A stretch of 7,034 nucleotides of DNA from an uncultured Porphyromonadaceae bacterium (lineage in GTDB: Bacteria > Bacteroidota > Bacteroidia > Bacteroidales > Muribaculaceae). The notes under the pieces were generated by a model. That model searched no databases and was not told where the DNA came from. It saw nothing but the letters and a program-made list of their open reading frames with translations. Shown here in pieces: positions 3,988 through 7,034 of the stretch. Positions within the stretch are counted from its first letter, which is position 1. Each line of letters opens with the position of its first letter. The position numbers and the translations under genes were made by a program. Location of the stretch: contig CAJKRG010000079.1 of the NCBI GenBank assembly GCA_905202215.1, positions 1-7,034 of the forward strand, in the 5' to 3' direction.

Positions 3988-6873
3988 ATGCAAAGCAAAG
4001 GAAATCTGGGCAGCATCGTAGCCGGTGTCATAGCCGTTTTCTTGGTGTTGGTGTGTCTCTTCTACCTTTCGTTCACCTTCATTTCGAACAAGTACGAAAG
4101 CGAAGCGGCCGCTTATGCCGTTACAGAATCGGGCGACAATGACGACGCTGCCTACAACAGGGCCTACAAGCACTATATGGACTCGCTCGGCGACCAGAAA
4201 GTGTATATGGGCGCTTACACTCTCAATCAGGTACGCAAATGGGGCGTAGGCCTCGGTCTCGACCTCAAGGGCGGTATGAACGTTATCCTCCAGGTCGACA
4301 TGCCCGACATGATGCGCGGCATGAAGAGCGGCGATACCGACTCTGTATTCGAGGCTGCTCTCGCCGACGCCAACAAGCTTGTGTCGACCCATCAGACCGA
4401 CGATTTCGTAAGTTCTTTCGTCAAGAGCTACCGCCAGGCCAAGCCTATGGCCGACTTCTCGGTACTCTTCCAGGACGTTGTGAAGCCCGGTATGAGCGAT
4501 GACGCCGCCACCGCCGCTCTCAAGGCACAGGTGAAAGACCGCGTCGACAACTCGGCAACAAACGTGCTCCGCAACCGTATCGACCAGTTCGGCGTCGTTT
4601 CGCCCAACATTCAGGTGCTTAAAGGCAAGGACGGCCAGATTCTCCTCGAGCTTCCCGGTGTGAAAGACCACGAGCGTGTCCGCGACCTTCTCCAGCGTTC
4701 GGCTAACCTCGAATTCTACGAGACATACCGCGCCGAAGAAATCGCCAATGCCCTCGGCTCTCTCGCCAATGCCCTCTCCAACGACACCACTGTCAACATC
4801 GCTCCCTATATCGCCATGCTCCAGCAGGGTGCCGGCTACGGCGCTACCGTAGGCTATGCTCCCGACGCCAAGACCATGGACGCCATCAGCGCTGTCCTCG
4901 CTACTCCGCAGGCCAAGGCACTCCTCCCCAACGACCTCAAACTCCGCTGGGGCGTAAAACCCACCGTCCGCATTGACGAAAACGGCAAGGAGCACAACTT
5001 CGGTACTCCTCTCTACGCTCTGCGCACAAGCGGCGGCAAGGCCCGTCTCGACGGCCAGGCCGTGAGCGACGCCACAACCAACTATGATCCCCTCCGCGGC
5101 AACGAAGTATCCATGCGCATGAACGCCACAGGCGCACGTCAGTGGGCCATCATCACCGGCCAGAACATCGGCAAGCAGGTGGCAATCGTGCTCGACGACA
5201 TGGTATACTCCGCTCCCAACGTCAACGACAAGATCGAAGGCGGCAGCTCGTCGATCACCGGCGACTTCGACCTCGACGAGGCCCGCGACCTTGCCAACGT
5301 GCTCAAGAGCGGCCGTATGGACGCCAAGGTACACATCATCTCCGACATGGTTGTCGGTCCTTCGCTCGGCCAGCAGGCCATCAACGCAGGCTTCATCTCC
5401 TTCGTGGTGGCTCTCGTGCTCCTTATGATCTTCATGATCGCTTTCTACGGCGTAATGCCCGGCATTATCGCAAATGTCTGCCTCATCTGCAACCTCTTCT
5501 TCACCATCGGTATCCTTGCCTCATTCCAGGCCGTGCTCACCATGAGCGGTATCGCCGGTATCGTGCTCTCGCTCGGTATGGCCGTCGACGCCAACGTGCT
5601 CATCTTCGAGCGTACCAAGGAAGAGCTCCGCGCAGGCAAGAACGTGCGCAACGCTCTTGCCGACGGTTACAGCAACGCCTTCTCCGCCATTTTCGACTCC
5701 AACCTCACCTCGATCATCACAGGTGTGATCCTCCTCGTTGTCGGCACAGGCCCCATCAAGGGCTTCGCAACCACCCTTATCATCGGTCTTATCTGCTCGT
5801 TCTTCACCGCTGTATATCTGAGCCGTCTCTTCTTCCTCTGGTTCTCCAAGACCAAGGCCTTCAATAGCCTCACCTTCAGCACCGGTCTCTCGAAGAAGAT
5901 GTTTGTCAACGCTCACATCAACTTCCTCGGCCAGCGCAAGATCAGCTTCACTGTCGTGGCTGTGATGGTTGTCATCGTGGCTATATCGCTCTTCGCACGT
6001 GGCCTCAACCGCGGTATCGACTTCTCCGGCGGCCGCAACTACATCGTCAAGTTCGAGCGTCCTGTCGATACTCAGGAACTCCAGCAGGTGCTCTCCGCCC
6101 AGTTCCCCGATGCTTCCACATCGGTGATCACCATCGAAAGCTCCAACCAGGTTCGCGTAAGCACCAACTACAAGATCAACTCCGAAGAAGCCGGCGTTGA
6201 AAACGAAATCACCGACAAGCTCTTCGAAGCCCTCAAGCCCTACCTCCGCGAAGGCATGAGCGCTGCCGAATTCTCTACTACCGACGCAAGCCAGGGCATT
6301 GTAAGCTCGCAGCTCGTAGGCCCCTCGATTGCAAACGATATGAAGACCAAGGCATACCTCGCAGTCACAATCTCGCTGCTGGCTATGTTCCTCTATATCC
6401 TTCTCCGTTTCCGCAACGTGGCCTTCTCGCTCGGCGCTCTCGCTGCCGTGGCATTCACCGCATTCGCCATCATCGGTTTCTACTCGCTGTTCTATGGCAT
6501 TCTTCCCTTTGCGATGGAAGTGGACCAGACCTTCATAGCGGCGATTCTGACCGTGATCGGTTATCAGATCAACGATACCGTGGTAGTCTTCGACCGTGTG
6601 CGTGAAAACATCGGTCTCTATCCCAAGCAGGATTTCTATACCACCATCAACAACTCGATCAACACCACTCTTAGCCGTACCATCATGACATCGGCTTCGA
6701 CCCTTCTGGTGCTCCTCTGTATCTTCATTCTCGGTGGCGACGCAATCCGCAGCTTCACCTTCGCAATGCTCTTCGGCGTGATCATCGGCACACTCGCCAC
6801 AATCTATGTGGCCTGCCCCGTTGCCTACCTCACCGACAGCCGCCGCAAGGCTGTTGCAGCCAAGAAGAAATAA
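3988..6873 (+). CDS. secDF: protein translocase subunit SecDF (fused SecD-SecF)
   Basis: SecDF is an inner-membrane RND-like protein that uses the proton gradient to pull preproteins out of SecYEG on the periplasmic side. The 961 residues contain both halves. The SecD half has TM1 (about 9-33), GLGLDLKGG (88-96), the P1 periplasmic domain with RNRIDQFGV (195-203), and TM2-6 (about 466-620) with MAVDANVLIFER (531-542). The SecF half has a first helix at about 652-670, RGIDFSGG (675-682), and five more helices from about 787 to 945 with GYQINDTVVVFDR (858-870). Expected proton-path residues are D534, D863 and R897; the D863-R897 spacing of 34 equals D637-R671 of Thermus SecDF. An in-frame TAA at 3970 makes the ATG at 3988 the first start. 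Fusion is usual in Bacteroidota. P1 is long, with an extra stretch around 245-350. A basic tail ends the protein. Confidence 0.98.
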   Translation: MQSKGNLGSIVAGVIAVFLVLVCLFYLSFTFISNKYESEAAAYAVTESGDNDDAAYNRAYKHYMDSLGDQKVYMGAYTLNQVRKWGVGLGLDLKGGMNVILQVDMPDMMRGMKSGDTDSVFEAALADANKLVSTHQTDDFVSSFVKSYRQAKPMADFSVLFQDVVKPGMSDDAATAALKAQVKDRVDNSATNVLRNRIDQFGVVSPNIQVLKGKDGQILLELPGVKDHERVRDLLQRSANLEFYETYRAEEIANALGSLANALSNDTTVNIAPYIAMLQQGAGYGATVGYAPDAKTMDAISAVLATPQAKALLPNDLKLRWGVKPTVRIDENGKEHNFGTPLYALRTSGGKARLDGQAVSDATTNYDPLRGNEVSMRMNATGARQWAIITGQNIGKQVAIVLDDMVYSAPNVNDKIEGGSSSITGDFDLDEARDLANVLKSGRMDAKVHIISDMVVGPSLGQQAINAGFISFVVALVLLMIFMIAFYGVMPGIIANVCLICNLFFTIGILASFQAVLTMSGIAGIVLSLGMAVDANVLIFERTKEELRAGKNVRNALADGYSNAFSAIFDSNLTSIITGVILLVVGTGPIKGFATTLIIGLICSFFTAVYLSRLFFLWFSKTKAFNSLTFSTGLSKKMFVNAHINFLGQRKISFTVVAVMVVIVAISLFARGLNRGIDFSGGRNYIVKFERPVDTQELQQVLSAQFPDASTSVITIESSNQVRVSTNYKINSEEAGVENEITDKLFEALKPYLREGMSAAEFSTTDASQGIVSSQLVGPSIANDMKTKAYLAVTISLLAMFLYILLRFRNVAFSLGALAAVAFTAFAIIGFYSLFYGILPFAMEVDQTFIAAILTVIGYQINDTVVVFDRVRENIGLYPKQDFYTTINNSINTTLSRTIMTSASTLLVLLCIFILGGDAIRSFTFAMLFGVIIGTLATIYVACPVAYLTDSRRKAVAAKKK

Positions 6874-6890
6874 TCCCCATCCATCATATG

Positions 6891-6929
6891 GCAAAAGCGG
6901 CTCGCCGATCTCCGGCGGGCCGCTTTTGC
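6891..6929 (+). terminator. strong intrinsic terminator after secDF
   Basis: Seventeen nucleotides after the secDF stop, GCAAAAGCGGC (6891-6901) pairs with GCCGCTTTTGC (6919-6929). The stem continues through one T-G wobble and CGCCG/CGGCG to a 5-nt loop, giving 17 pairs. The T-run lies within the 3' arm and is followed by TATTTCC. The symmetric A/T ends make it a candidate bidirectional terminator, which would suit a convergent gene on the right. Confidence 0.88.
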
Positions 6930-7033
6930 TATTTCCCTAATTTAAGCTCTCTGAAGACCTTAAGAGGTTGTTTAATAACATATGTGAATTCACAGGCCAA
7001 AAAGTCAGAGATGGATTTATATCTGAGTTGAAG
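6929..7033 (-). CDS. possible C-terminal end of an unidentified gene, running in from the right
   Basis: On the minus strand one frame is open from the window edge to a TAG at 6931-6929, giving 34 residues ending in FRELKLGK. I do not recognise it. The stretch is much more AT-rich than secDF and hflX, and its stop touches the secDF terminator stem, as expected for a convergent gene sharing a bidirectional terminator. A transposase tail is one possibility, since nearby sequence resembles an IS end. Another minus-strand frame is also open for about 30 codons here, so this may be non-coding. Confidence 0.25.
   Translation of the reverse strand, partial: LQLRYKSISDFLACEFTYVIKQPLKVFRELKLGK
6983..6994. 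repeat. 12-bp perfect palindrome TGTGAATTCACA
   Basis: This is an uninterrupted 12-bp palindrome in the AT-rich tail of the window. It resembles a symmetric protein-binding site in form only. No promoter is recognised beside it, and it could be chance. Confidence 0.3.
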
Positions 7034-7034
7034 G

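Noticed and set aside
3862..6894. Very long minus-strand open frames (490 and 457 codons) opposite secDF
   Set aside because: They are in the exactly complementary register to secDF, where stops require sense codons TTA, CTA or TCA. Codon bias nearly removes these; a TCA at 5521 ends one of the frames. The sense protein is unmistakable and the antisense products resemble no family.

Overview
The window reads as core chromosome of a Bacteroidota member. The order Bacteroidales is likely, and a Muribaculaceae-type gut lineage is a guess. Four things point this way: promoter-like sequences of the TTTG...TAnnTTTG type, AT-rich leaders without Shine-Dalgarno sequences, a single-chain SecD-SecF fusion, and a small DUF4491-type membrane protein. 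The genes are GC-rich and the spacers AT-rich.

Layout. At the left edge, on the minus strand, lies hflX, a ribosome-associated GTPase whose C-terminal end is cut by the window. Upstream of it, also on the minus strand, is a complete AMP-forming long-chain acyl-CoA ligase of 603 residues. The 131-bp gap between them holds a perfect 12-bp hairpin, a GGTTA-type heptamer array with inverted copies, and a short palindrome just before the hflX start. A 348-bp divergent spacer follows, with a candidate promoter for each side, a second heptamer array (TTCAC type) and several hairpins. On the plus strand come the DUF4491-type protein (109 residues) and then secDF (961 residues). A strong hairpin terminator closes secDF. 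The last ~100 bp are AT-rich and carry an open frame on the minus strand that leaves the window. It may be a gene tail or part of an insertion element, and I could not identify it.

Function. The genes are housekeeping genes: ribosome rescue/stress GTPase, fatty-acid activation, and proton-driven protein export. Nothing ties them into one pathway. I found no defence system, CRISPR array, tRNA or rRNA. The most interesting material is in the spacers: two heptamer arrays of similar design, each beside a hairpin whose apex carries the same 9-mer, TCAGGCTTG. All long antisense frames are explained by codon bias.
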